13,294 nt of DNA from Chloroflexota bacterium (GCA_016210375.1 JACQUH010000330.1:1-13294), one strand, 5' to 3'. Positions 6,243 to 12,884 are shown, numbered from the stretch's first letter. The notes: generated from the sequence alone by a model not told the origin. Translations and numbers: made by a program.

Positions 6243-6536
6243 GTGGCAAGGAAATTCCAACCCTTAGGAGACCGGGTGGTGATCAAGCCTTCGTCTAAAG
6301 AGGAGGTCACCGCTTCTGGCCTGGTTCTGCCAGACACCGCCAAGGAGAAGCCGCAGGAAGGCGAGATCGTGGCGGTAGGGAATGGGCGCGTCACCGATGA
6401 CGGCAAGCGCATCGTTCTGGAGGTCAAAGTCGGCGACAAGGTCGTCTACTCCAAGTACGCCGGCACCGAGTTCAAGGATGAAGGCGTGGAGTACCTGATC
6501 GTCAGGGAAACCGACATCCTGGCGAAGGTAGGATAA
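6243..6536 (+). CDS. groES: Co-chaperonin GroES
   Basis: GroES is the heptameric lid of the GroEL folding chamber in the cytoplasm. The 97-residue product has normal length, starting MARKFQPLGDRVVIKP and carrying the mobile loop at about 17-34 (KEEVTASGLVLPDTAKEKP), then EGEIVAVGNGR and VGDKVVYSKYAGTEF (62-76). The start is a GTG at 6243, supported by a strong AAAGGAGG Shine-Dalgarno ending about 5 bases upstream. It is followed by groEL after a 185-base spacer that contains palindromic repeats. Expression is likely controlled by the CIRCE operator and promoter upstream. Confidence 0.97.
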   Translation: MARKFQPLGDRVVIKPSSKEEVTASGLVLPDTAKEKPQEGEIVAVGNGRVTDDGKRIVLEVKVGDKVVYSKYAGTEFKDEGVEYLIVRETDILAKVG

Positions 6537-6549
6537 CCAGAGCAATACC

Positions 6550-6668
6550 TTCTCCCCTGGTGGGAGAAAGACAGGCCCGCCCTGAACAGCGTGAAGGAAG
6601 GAGGGGGAGAATCCTTCGGCGGTCTACGCCTCACCTTCACCCGCACCCTCTCCCTTGGTGAGAGAGGG
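6550..6668. repeat. Palindromic repeats in the groES-groEL spacer
   Basis: Three inverted pairs are seen: TTCTCCC (6550-6556) with GGGAGAA (6562-6568); GTGAAGG (6591-6597) with CCTTCAC (6634-6640); and CCCTCTC (6646-6652) with GAGAGGG (6662-6668). The word style matches the CTCTCCC-type repeats elsewhere in the window. They lie inside an operon, so they may act as partial terminators or mRNA processing sites. Confidence 0.65.
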
Positions 6669-6721
6669 GCCTAGCGCAAGACCTATTCCAAACATCCCTA
6701 TCTCAATGTGGAGGAGCAAGC

Positions 6722-8332
6722 ATGGCGAAACAGTTAGCATACGGCGAGGAGGCCCGCCGCTCCCTGAAGAAGGGGATTGACGCCCTGGCCGATTCCGTTC
6801 GTATCACCCTGGGCCCCAGGGGCCGCAACGTTATCCTGGACAAGAAGTTCGGGCCGCCCACGGTCTGTAGCGATGGCGTCACCATCGCCAAGGAGATTGA
6901 GCTGGAAGACCCCTTTGAGAACATGGGCGCCCAGCTCCTGAAGGAAGCCGCCAGCAAGACCAACGACGTGGCCGGCGACGGCACCACCACCTCCACGGTC
7001 CTGGCCCAGGCCATGATCACTGAAGGCTTCAAGAACGTGGCCGCCGGCGCCAACCCCCTGGCCCTCAAGCGCGGCATGGACAAGGCTGTCGTGGCCCTGC
7101 GGGACGAGCTGAAGCGGATCTCCCGCCCCGTGGAAGGCAAAGAGCAAATCGCCCAGGTAGCTTCCCTTTCCGCCCACGAGCATGAGATCGGCAACCTCAT
7201 CGCCGAGGTCATGGAGAAAGTAGGAAAAGACGGCGTCATCACCGTGGAGGAGTCCAAGGGCCTGGCGTACGAGGTAGAGTACGTAGAGGGCATGCAGTTT
7301 GACCGAGGCTACATCAGCCCCTACTTTATCACCAACCCGGAGCGCATGGAGGCCGTGATTGAGGACCCCTACATCCTCATCACCGACAAGAAGATCTCCG
7401 CCGTCGCCGACATTTTGCCCGCCCTGGAAAAAGTCCTCCAGATCACCAAGAACATCATCATCATTGGGGAGGACGTAGAGGGCGAGGCCCTGGCGACCCT
7501 GGTGGTGAACAAGCTGCGCGGTACCCTGAACTGCGTCGCCATCAAGGCGCCCGGCTTCGGCGACCGCCGCAAGGCCATGGTGGAGGATATGGCCATCCTC
7601 ACCGGTGGCCGCGTCATCAGCGAGGAGGTGGGTCGCAAGTTGGACTCCGTGACGGTGGAAGACCTGGGCCGCGCCCGTCGCGTCGTCTCCACCAAGGAGG
7701 AGACCACCCTGGTGGAGGGCCACGGCGCCGACGCCGCCATCCAGGGCCGCATCCGCCAGATCAAGGCTCAGATTGATGAGACCACCTCCGAGTTTGACCG
7801 CGAGAAGCTCCAGGAGCGCCTGGCCAAGCTCTCTGGCGGCGTGGCCATCATCAAGGTTGGCGCCGCCACCGAGGTGGAGCTGAAGGAGAAGAAGGGCCGC
7901 GTAGAGGACGCCCTCTCTGCCACTCGCTCCGCCGTGGAGGAGGGCATCGTCCCGGGGGGCGGCGTCGCCCTCATCCGCGCCTCCGCCGCTATTGAGCAGT
8001 TGAAGCTGGAGGGCGATGAGGCCACCGGCTCCAAGATTGTCCGCAAGTCCATTGAGGAGCCTGTCAGGCTTATTGCCTTCAACGCCGGGGTGGAAGGCTC
8101 CGTGATCCTGGACAACATCCAGAAGGGGACAGGCGACTACGGCTACGACGCCGAGGAGGGTCGCTATGGCTCTATGCTGGAGTTCGGCATCATGGACCCC
8201 GCCAAGGTCACCCGCGCCGCGGTGGAGAACGCCGTCAGCGTCGCCACCATGATTCTCACCACGGAGTCCCTGGTGACGGACATCCCCAAGAAGGAGCCCG
8301 CCATGGCCGCTCCTCCTCCCATGGACTACTAG
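6722..8332 (+). CDS. groEL: Chaperonin GroEL (Hsp60)
   Basis: This is the tetradecameric ATP-dependent folding chamber that works with GroES. The 536-residue product is full length, starting MAKQLAYGEEARRSLKKGID. Visible hallmarks are ITLGPRGRNVILDKKFG (28-44), SDGVTIAKEI (50-59), the ATPase motif AGDGTTTSTVLA (84-95, Asp86), YVEGMQFDRGYISPYF in the apical boundary region, RVEDALSATRSAVEEG with the catalytic-type Asp, and the PGGGVALIRA block. The C-terminus is AMAAPPPMDY, without the usual Gly-Gly-Met repeats, so the flexible tail inside the cavity differs from that of E. coli. The ATG at 6722 has GGAGGAG close upstream. The gene ends with TAG, followed 5 bases later by a 23-bp perfect hairpin. 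It is the second gene of the CIRCE-controlled operon. Confidence 0.98.
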   Translation: MAKQLAYGEEARRSLKKGIDALADSVRITLGPRGRNVILDKKFGPPTVCSDGVTIAKEIELEDPFENMGAQLLKEAASKTNDVAGDGTTTSTVLAQAMITEGFKNVAAGANPLALKRGMDKAVVALRDELKRISRPVEGKEQIAQVASLSAHEHEIGNLIAEVMEKVGKDGVITVEESKGLAYEVEYVEGMQFDRGYISPYFITNPERMEAVIEDPYILITDKKISAVADILPALEKVLQITKNIIIIGEDVEGEALATLVVNKLRGTLNCVAIKAPGFGDRRKAMVEDMAILTGGRVISEEVGRKLDSVTVEDLGRARRVVSTKEETTLVEGHGADAAIQGRIRQIKAQIDETTSEFDREKLQERLAKLSGGVAIIKVGAATEVELKEKKGRVEDALSATRSAVEEGIVPGGGVALIRASAAIEQLKLEGDEATGSKIVRKSIEEPVRLIAFNAGVEGSVILDNIQKGTGDYGYDAEEGRYGSMLEFGIMDPAKVTRAAVENAVSVATMILTTESLVTDIPKKEPAMAAPPPMDY

Positions 8333-8337
8333 GCTAG

Positions 8338-8386
8338 CCTGGAAAGCGAATCGCCCCGACTGAGTCGGGGCGATTCGCTTTCCAGG
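8338..8386 (+). terminator. Hyperstable hairpin ending the groESL operon
   Basis: Perfect 23-bp arms (8338-8360 and 8364-8386) surround a 3-base loop (TGA), beginning 5 bases after the groEL stop. No T-tract follows, so it is not a textbook intrinsic terminator, but the position and stability make termination, or 3'-end protection, the likely role. An RNase III processing site is the main alternative. Confidence 0.75.
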
Positions 8387-8477
8387 GACATGCTTGCCAT
8401 AGGTCCTTATCAAAGTACAGGAGGCGAGCGGCGAAGGCCGTACCTCCGTGGCCTGGTTAGCGGATAAGGAGCATCCC

Positions 8478-9035
8478 ATGCCTCGCATTCCGTTGCTCAC
8501 CAGAGAACAGCTACCCGGCGACAAGCAGCCGCTGTATGACCAGATCGCCGGCCCGCGCGGGCACGTGGCTCCGCCCTTTGCTGCGCTGCTGAACAGCCCC
8601 GACGTGGCGGCGCGGGTCGCCGCCCTGGGGGAGCAGCTCCGCTACTCCGGCGCCTCCATTCCCGCCGAGGTGCGAGAGATCGTGACCCTGGCGGTGGCGC
8701 GCCACCTGCGCTGCCAGTACATCTTCACACACCATGTGGCCTCGGCCAAGCAAGCCGGCGTCCGCGACGAGGTTGTCCAGGCCATACAGGACATCGCGCC
8801 CCCCAGAAAGCTGCTGCCCAAGGAGGGTGTCTTCGTCCAGTTCACCCAGGAGCTTCTGGAGGAGAAGCGGGTCCGGGACGCCACCTTCGCGGCGGTGGAG
8901 CACCTGCTGGGCCCCCGGGGCGCTGTGGACCTGATTGTCACCATCGGCTACTACGGTCTCCAGTGCTACCTGGTCAACGCCCTGGGCATAGAGCTGGAGA
9001 AGGACGTGCCGCCGCTGATGCCCGCCGCGCCCTGA
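8478..9035 (+). CDS. Carboxymuconolactone decarboxylase-family protein
   Basis: This is an all-helical AhpD/CMD-fold protein of 185 residues; the exact reaction is not clear. The family core is at about 40-105: PAEVREIVTLAVARHLRCQY then IFTHHVASAKQAGV, with Glu67, Cys79, His85 and His86 in the positions typical of gamma-carboxymuconolactone decarboxylases (E...C.....HH). Only one cysteine is present in this motif, so the CxxC peroxidase-reducing chemistry of AhpD is unlikely. The C-terminal half (ATFAAVEHLLGPRGAVDLIV) fits the family. ATG 8478 is preferred over an in-frame ATG 30 bases upstream because AAGGAG lies about 7 bases before it. No clear promoter was found, and no catabolic partner gene is nearby, so a role in aromatic degradation is unsupported. 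It is isolated between two strong hairpins. Confidence 0.85.
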   Translation: MPRIPLLTREQLPGDKQPLYDQIAGPRGHVAPPFAALLNSPDVAARVAALGEQLRYSGASIPAEVREIVTLAVARHLRCQYIFTHHVASAKQAGVRDEVVQAIQDIAPPRKLLPKEGVFVQFTQELLEEKRVRDATFAAVEHLLGPRGAVDLIVTIGYYGLQCYLVNALGIELEKDVPPLMPAAP

Positions 9036-9088
9036 ATGTGTGCCGGGCCGTACTAGTGTGGTGCTCTTAACGCTTCGTTACCGTGCCT

Positions 9089-9237
9089 GACCTCTCCCCC
9101 TGGCCCCCCCTCCCGCACGGGAAGGGGGAACAGAGGGGGTTGGAATGGGAGTGATGCGGCCTTGCCGCATCACTCCCATTCTTCAAACAAGCGTCCCCCT
9201 CTCCGTCGCGGAGAGGGGGACTACAGGGGGAGAGGTC
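9089..9237 (+). repeat. Palindromic repeat element, copy B, with terminal inverted repeats
   Basis: GACCTCTCCCCCTG (9089-9102) and CAGGGGGAGAGGTC (9224-9237) are perfect 14-bp terminal inverted repeats enclosing a 149-base element. Inside are three hairpins. The left one has CCCCCTCCCG-type arms. The core at 9143-9181 has 18-bp perfect arms and a 3-base loop (CTT). The right one pairs GTCCCCCTCTCCG with CGGAGAGGGGGAC around a 3-base TCG loop. The reverse complement aligns with copy A (1498-1633). No coding capacity is seen, and no target-site duplication was identified. A MITE-like or REP-like element is the best description. Confidence 0.8.
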
Positions 9238-9291
9238 GGAGCCACAGCAGCACAAGCATTCGGCTGATGACCGGCAGGGAGCAGCGCCAAG

Positions 9292-9347
9292 CCTCAGCCC
9301 TTCGTCCCGATGCCATCGGGACTCAAGGCAGGCTCTTCAGGCTGAGG
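9292..9347. repeat. Nested inverted repeats in the convergent intergenic region
   Basis: CCTCAGCC (9292-9299) pairs with GGCTGAGG (9340-9347). Within it GTCCCGATG (9304-9312) and CATCGGGAC (9314-9322) form a near-perfect 19-base palindrome. Alternatively CCTT/AAGG can extend the inner stem. The gene-free stretch 9036-9410 holds only element B, this structure, and the hairpin at 9372-9416. Confidence 0.6.
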
Positions 9348-9371
9348 TACAGAAAGCCGTTTTGCGATGGT

Positions 9372-9416
9372 TCCTAAGTACCTGGACACGGCAATGCCGT
9401 GTCCAGGTACTTAGGA
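9372..9416 (-). terminator. Hyperstable hairpin between convergent genes, ending the rpmH-jag operon
   Basis: Perfect 21-bp arms (9372-9392 and 9396-9416) surround a 3-base loop (AAT). The jag TAA stop (9411-9413 on the minus strand) lies inside the stem. A palindrome reads the same on both strands, so it could also stop transcription from the CMD-family gene ending at 9035. There is no T-tract on either side. The design matches the hairpin after groEL. Confidence 0.7.
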
Positions 9417-10076
9417 CGCCCCCTGCCTCGGCTTGTCCTTACGGGGGAACACCGTTACCTTGCGCATGGCCCCTGCGCCCACGCTCTCCGTCGTCACGTT
9501 CGGGTGGTCGGAGAGGGCCATGTGGATGATGCGGCGCTCCGCCGGGGGCATGGGCTCCAGGCTAATAGGACGCCCGCTGGCCGATACGCGCTCGGCCACG
9601 CGCGCCGCCATGGCCTGGAGCGACCGGCTGCGACGCTCCTTGTACTCCTCTACATCCAGGACCACCAAGGGATGGCTCCCCTGCTTGCCCAGGATCAGGT
9701 TGACAAGGAACTGCATGGCCGCCAGTGTTTCCCCCCGCTTGCCAATGAGCAGCCCGGAATCCTCGCCCTGGATGTCTATAGTCGGACCATTCTCATCGTC
9801 CCCGGAGGTGCGGATAGAGGCGGTGGCCGACGCCTTCATGTTGACCAGGAGCTGGTTCACCACCTCAATGGATTCGGAGGCCAGGGTGTTCTGGGGGGCC
9901 AGGCGGGTTACCCGCACCCGGGCCGGCTCAGATCCAATGCCGAAGATGCCCGCGCGCCCCTGGCTAAGCACCTCAATGGTGACTTCCTCGCGCTCGGCGT
10001 CTAGCTCTTTGAGGGCGACCTCTATTGCTTCGTCGGCCGTTTTGGCGCTGATCTCCACGCGTTCCAACTTTTTCAT
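9411..10076 (-). CDS. jag: RNA-binding protein Jag/KhpB (SpoIIIJ-associated)
   Basis: KhpB/Jag proteins are cytoplasmic RNA binders, commonly encoded beside yidC and linked to cell division and envelope homeostasis in Gram-positive bacteria. The 221-residue product has a Jag-N domain (1-50, MKKLERVEISAKTADEAIEV then VTIEVLSQGRAGIFGIG), a variable linker, a KH-II domain (about 80-145, IDIQGEDSGLLIGKRGETL with the GxxG-like loop IGKRG) and a C-terminal R3H domain (about 150-212, AERRIIHMALSDHPNVTTES). The ATG at 10076 has GAGGAG 7 bases upstream and gives the family N-terminus; a longer frame upstream is only yidC sequence in another frame. It overlaps the 3' end of yidC by 104 bases, suggesting coupled translation. 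The stop codon falls within the terminator stem. Confidence 0.94.
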   Translation of the reverse strand: MKKLERVEISAKTADEAIEVALKELDAEREEVTIEVLSQGRAGIFGIGSEPARVRVTRLAPQNTLASESIEVVNQLLVNMKASATASIRTSGDDENGPTIDIQGEDSGLLIGKRGETLAAMQFLVNLILGKQGSHPLVVLDVEEYKERRSRSLQAMAARVAERVSASGRPISLEPMPPAERRIIHMALSDHPNVTTESVGAGAMRKVTVFPRKDKPRQGAS

Positions 10077-10902
10077 CGGATGTCTCCTCGGTATCCGGGT
10101 GTGGTGTGTCCGATTGAGGCGACACGCCAAGGGCTGTGGCAGGAGCAGGCACGGTTTTGGCCCTGGAAGGGAAGAGGGGGAAGAGGTCGCCCCAGCCTGT
10201 GATGCGTTGTTGAATCACCACTCCTATGACGTTGGATATCGTCCAATAGAGGGGCAATCCGCTGGGAAGTTGAAGGGTGAAAAAAGCGAACATGAAGGGC
10301 ATCATCCACAACAGCATCTTGTTGGTAGACGCTTGTCGTGGGTCTGCCACCATGGGTGTGCTCATCTTCTGCATCACCCAGGTAGAGAGGCCCGTCAGGA
10401 CTGCCATGATGGGCGTGGGGTCCGGCACCGCCAGATCCAGCCAGAGGAAACGACTGTTCAGAGGCACCACCTGATGCGCCAGGGTCAACCAGGAGTACAG
10501 ATGACTGGACAACCCTGCCAGCCGCTCGGGGCTGGTGGGCAGGAGGGAGGTGATGGAGATATACAGGCCGATCCAGATAGGGAACTGGATCACCATCGGC
10601 CCCAGGCAGCCAATGGGGTTGACCCCCATCTCCTTGTACAGCTTCATGGTCTCCTGGGAGACCCTGGCCCGATCCTTGCCATACCTGGTCTGAATGGCCT
10701 TCAGCCTCGGCTGGAGGTCCGACATTTTCTTGGTAGAGCGGATCTGCTTCAGTGTCAGGGGCAGGGTTGCCAGGCGCACCAGGACGGTGAAGACGACGAT
10801 GGTGATACCGAAGTTCCGCCCCATGAGGGCGTACAGCACCACCAGGCTGTTCTGCATGGGGTTGAGGATGATCTGGTTCCACAGGATAGAGATGATTTCC
10901 AT
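9973..10902 (-). CDS. yidC: Membrane protein insertase YidC/Oxa1 family
   Basis: YidC inserts and folds proteins in the cytoplasmic membrane, alone or with SecYEG. The 309-residue product is the short form without the large periplasmic domain. Membrane segments fall near 15-50, 98-120, 160-180, 198-212 and 215-232. Arg43 (TVLVRLATLPLTLKQI) matches the conserved arginine in the hydrophilic groove, and KKMSDLQPRLKAIQTRYGKD forms the cytoplasmic hairpin. The C-terminal tail (about 278-309) is strongly basic, with eleven Arg including RRSNRGRPQRARRRARG, as in YidCs that bind ribosomes. That tail is encoded in the 104 bases overlapping jag. No lipobox is seen at the N-terminus. The ATG at 10902 has only a weak Shine-Dalgarno, but it is 18 bases after the preceding stop, so coupling is likely. 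Confidence 0.95.
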   Translation of the reverse strand: MEIISILWNQIILNPMQNSLVVLYALMGRNFGITIVVFTVLVRLATLPLTLKQIRSTKKMSDLQPRLKAIQTRYGKDRARVSQETMKLYKEMGVNPIGCLGPMVIQFPIWIGLYISITSLLPTSPERLAGLSSHLYSWLTLAHQVVPLNSRFLWLDLAVPDPTPIMAVLTGLSTWVMQKMSTPMVADPRQASTNKMLLWMMPFMFAFFTLQLPSGLPLYWTISNVIGVVIQQRITGWGDLFPLFPSRAKTVPAPATALGVSPQSDTPHPDTEETSDEKVGTRGDQRQNGRRSNRGRPQRARRRARGSHH

Positions 10903-10920
10903 TGCTTCGCCGCTTCTGGC

Positions 10921-12039
10921 CTACTCCTTGCCGCTGGTCTGGGTAGTGGCCTCCCACAGTTTCTCTGTTCGCCCCCTTGCTAGGCGTATGGCCCATACCC
11001 GCCTGTCCATAGCGTTCACGTACACCACCTGGCCATCGGTAGCCAGGGGAGCCTGTACTTGCGCCTTCTCTCCCAGGTTGAAAGGGCTGGAAGCTTGCGC
11101 CCCATTCTCCGCGGCCAGCACGTGCAACTGCCCACCATCGGAGCCAATCACCACGTTGCCTTCTACCAGCACCGGGGTAGACAGGACTGGGTGTTGTAGG
11201 TTGAAGGTCCAAACAGACCTACCGGCGTTGATGTCCAGGGCGTACAGCATGCCCCTGGTGGTGGCAGCGTAGAGGCGCTGGCCATCAGAGATGAGGCTGC
11301 TCCAGAACCAGCCGTCCCCCTCAAATCGCCACGTCTCCATCCCCGTCCCTGTGTCCACGGCGTACACGTGGCGGTCCAATGAGCCGAAGAACACTTTGCC
11401 CTGGTCCACCAGTGGGGTAGTGACGATTGCCCCATCTGCCTCAAAGGGGGCGCGCCATACGGGAAGACCCGTCAGCAGGTTGAGGGCATACAGCTTGTGG
11501 TTCAGGGAGGTCACGTAGGCCATCTCGCCGTCCACCGCAGGGGCAGACCATACTTTCTTGCCTGTCTTGAACTCCCACTCTGGCAGCCCGTTGGAGGCCC
11601 TGAGCGCGCGCACGTAGCCATCGGAGGAACCGAATAGCACCAGCCCCTTGGCCACCGTGACCCCACCCACAATCTCACCCAGGTGGGAGGCATCGTTAGG
11701 GTAGCGCCACCGCTCGCTCAGGTCCGCAGCATCCAGGGCATAGAGCCGCCCGTCGTACCCAGGCACAAACAACACGCCACCAGACAGCGCTGGGGTACCG
11801 TAGAGGCCTTTCAAGGGGTCCCTGTCCAGCGGCGGATAGATAGCCCGCTGGACACCGGTGCGGCCGTCCAGGGCCAGGACCCGCCCACTGCGGGCGCCAA
11901 CGTACACGAGCCCCGCACCTTCGCCAATAGCAATACCCGACCAGCCACTGGCAGCTACGAACTGCCCGCCAGTGCAGCCAGTGAGGAAAAGCGCCAGAAG
12001 GGTGAACCCAACAAGCAGGAGGGGGAACGTTCGCTTCAT
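10921..12039 (-). CDS. PQQ-like beta-propeller lipoprotein (BamB-like)
   Basis: This is a predicted surface lipoprotein of 372 residues, and its function is not established. The signal peptide ends in a lipobox (LFLTGC, Cys22). The rest is a run of about seven to eight PQQ-type repeats with the recurring pattern G.VY.GS.DG.LYALD..TG...W (examples: DGRLYALDAADLSERWRYP, DRHVYAVDTGTGMETWRFEG, RGMLYALDINAGRSVWTF). This is the fold of BamB and of PQQ dehydrogenases, but no dehydrogenase catalytic residues were recognised. The ATG at 12039 is chosen because it gives the signal peptide; a GTG 14 codons upstream gives none. The Shine-Dalgarno is weak (GAG). The gene lies between yidD and yidC, 56 and 18 bases away, so it is in the membrane-insertion operon. 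A scaffold role beside YidC is a guess. Confidence 0.9.
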   Translation of the reverse strand: MKRTFPLLLVGFTLLALFLTGCTGGQFVAASGWSGIAIGEGAGLVYVGARSGRVLALDGRTGVQRAIYPPLDRDPLKGLYGTPALSGGVLFVPGYDGRLYALDAADLSERWRYPNDASHLGEIVGGVTVAKGLVLFGSSDGYVRALRASNGLPEWEFKTGKKVWSAPAVDGEMAYVTSLNHKLYALNLLTGLPVWRAPFEADGAIVTTPLVDQGKVFFGSLDRHVYAVDTGTGMETWRFEGDGWFWSSLISDGQRLYAATTRGMLYALDINAGRSVWTFNLQHPVLSTPVLVEGNVVIGSDGGQLHVLAAENGAQASSPFNLGEKAQVQAPLATDGQVVYVNAMDRRVWAIRLARGRTEKLWEATTQTSGKE

Positions 12040-12095
12040 TATGCTCAATGTGATCGTATCAGTGTGAAAGTCGCCCAACACGGGGCGACAGACGC

Positions 12096-12341
12096 TCAGG
12101 ATGGGACACCCCGGGAGCGAGGTGCATCGGCCAGAGGTACAGGGTCATAGCCGTAACCGCCCCAGGGGTGGCAGCGCCCCAGCCGTTTCAGCGCCAACCA
12201 CCCTCCCTTCCAGGGCCCAAAGCGACCGACGGCTTCATGGGCGTAGTGGGAGCAGGTGGGGGTATACCGACAGGTAGACGGCCAGAAGGGCGATAGCACC
12301 TTCTGGTACCCGAGGATGAGGTTCAGGAGCAACCAACTCAT
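12096..12341 (-). CDS. yidD: Membrane protein insertion efficiency factor YidD
   Basis: YidD is a small membrane-associated protein that assists YidC-dependent insertion. The 81-residue product shows the family signature: LGYQKVLSPFWPSTCRYTPT then CSHYAHEA (CRYxPTCSxYA), GGWLALKRLGRCHPWGGYG, and DPVP. The N-terminal helix MSWLLLNLILGYQKV is amphipathic. ATG 12341 has AAGGGG upstream at a suitable distance and starts only 2 bases after the rnpA stop, so translation is probably coupled. The length is typical. The last 10 residues, rich in Ser/Arg, are variable in the family. The frame is open for 98 codons upstream, but that is rnpA read in another frame. Confidence 0.95.
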   Translation of the reverse strand: MSWLLLNLILGYQKVLSPFWPSTCRYTPTCSHYAHEAVGRFGPWKGGWLALKRLGRCHPWGGYGYDPVPLADAPRSRGVPS

Positions 12342-12343
12342 CT

Positions 12344-12805
12344 TTAACCCCTTGCTCCCGACTCCGCAGCAGACGTGAGCAGCCTTGCCCTGGTCAGGAG
12401 GTCGGTAGCCGCCTCCCCTAGCTGTAGAAAAGGGGCCCCTGCGGATGCGGGCCGGGCGATGAACACCACATCCCAGCCAGCTTTCACTGGCAACTGGCGC
12501 ACGATCTCCCGCAGCCGCCGTTTGACCTTGTTGCGCACCACAGCTCCGCCGACTCTGCGTCCCACGGAAAAACCGGTACGAGTAACATCCAGGCCATTGG
12601 GGTGAACGCGCAAGACGAGCAGAGGACTGGTCCACCCCCTGCCGCTATTCCTCACCCTCTGGAAATCAGCCGCCTTTCTCAGGCGGTGGTCCCGTGCCGT
12701 GGCGTGGTGCGTGACAGTGCCAGAGCCACCCCGCTCTGGGGGTGGTTCAGACGGTAAGCTGATGGCGGCCCTTGAAGCGTCTTCGCCGCAGGACTTCACG
12801 GCCAC
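12344..12805 (-). CDS. rnpA: Ribonuclease P protein component, start inside rpmH
   Basis: RnpA is the protein subunit that helps RNase P RNA cleave 5' leaders from precursor tRNAs. The 153-residue product carries HRLRKAADFQRVRNSGR (about 40-56), TRTGFSVGRRVGGAVVRNKV with the RNR motif (RNKVKRRLRE at 91-100) and WDVVFIARPA. Family members are usually 110-130 residues, so about 35 N-terminal residues are extra. No ATG, GTG or TTG occurs in this frame between the rpmH stop and the conserved core, so the start must be GTG at 12805 or GTG at 12799 (GAGG a few bases upstream of the latter), both inside rpmH. The frame is closed by a TGA just upstream. A non-standard start codon is the alternative. 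A hairpin at 12720-12739 lies within the extension. yidD follows after 2 bases. Confidence 0.9.
   Translation of the reverse strand: MAVKSCGEDASRAAISLPSEPPPERGGSGTVTHHATARDHRLRKAADFQRVRNSGRGWTSPLLVLRVHPNGLDVTRTGFSVGRRVGGAVVRNKVKRRLREIVRQLPVKAGWDVVFIARPASAGAPFLQLGEAATDLLTRARLLTSAAESGARG
12720..12739 (-). promoter_or_regulatory. Hairpin within the rnpA extension just after the rpmH stop
   Basis: CCAGAGC and GCTCTGG (minus-strand reading) form a 7-bp GC-rich stem around a 6-base loop, starting 7 bases downstream of the rpmH stop codon (12747-12749). The position suits an attenuator or a processing site that would limit rnpA and the downstream genes relative to L34. No T-tract follows. The role is inferred from position only. 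Confidence 0.4.
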
Positions 12806-12884
12806 CTCGGGTGCTCATACGTTCAAGGAACCCATGGACGCGCAGGCGACGGCGCTTCTTTGGCTGATACGTTCGTTTTGGCAT
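12747..12884 (-). CDS. rpmH: 50S ribosomal protein L34
   Basis: L34 is a small, very basic protein of the large ribosomal subunit. The 45-residue product is complete: it starts MPKRTYQPKKRRRLRVHGF, continues with LERMSTRGGREVLRRRR, and ends KGRHQLTV, matching the family along its length. ATG 12884 is fixed by this match; the leader is only about 25 bases and shows no clear Shine-Dalgarno. It is the first gene of the cluster, with a strong promoter immediately upstream. The rnpA reading frame begins within its 3' third (overlap 53-59 bases). In many bacteria dnaA lies just upstream of rpmH; no dnaA is seen in the 400 bases available here. Confidence 0.97.
   Translation of the reverse strand: MPKRTYQPKKRRRLRVHGFLERMSTRGGREVLRRRRFKGRHQLTV

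Noticed and set aside
6734..8524. Minus-strand open frame of 596 codons opposite groEL
   Set aside because: It lies fully antisense to a clear groEL and is rich in His/Gly/Leu as expected from antisense reading of GC-biased codons; no domain is recognisable.
9433..10983. Plus-strand open frame of 516 codons opposite jag and yidC
   Set aside because: It is antisense to two well-supported genes, with low-complexity composition and no recognisable motifs.
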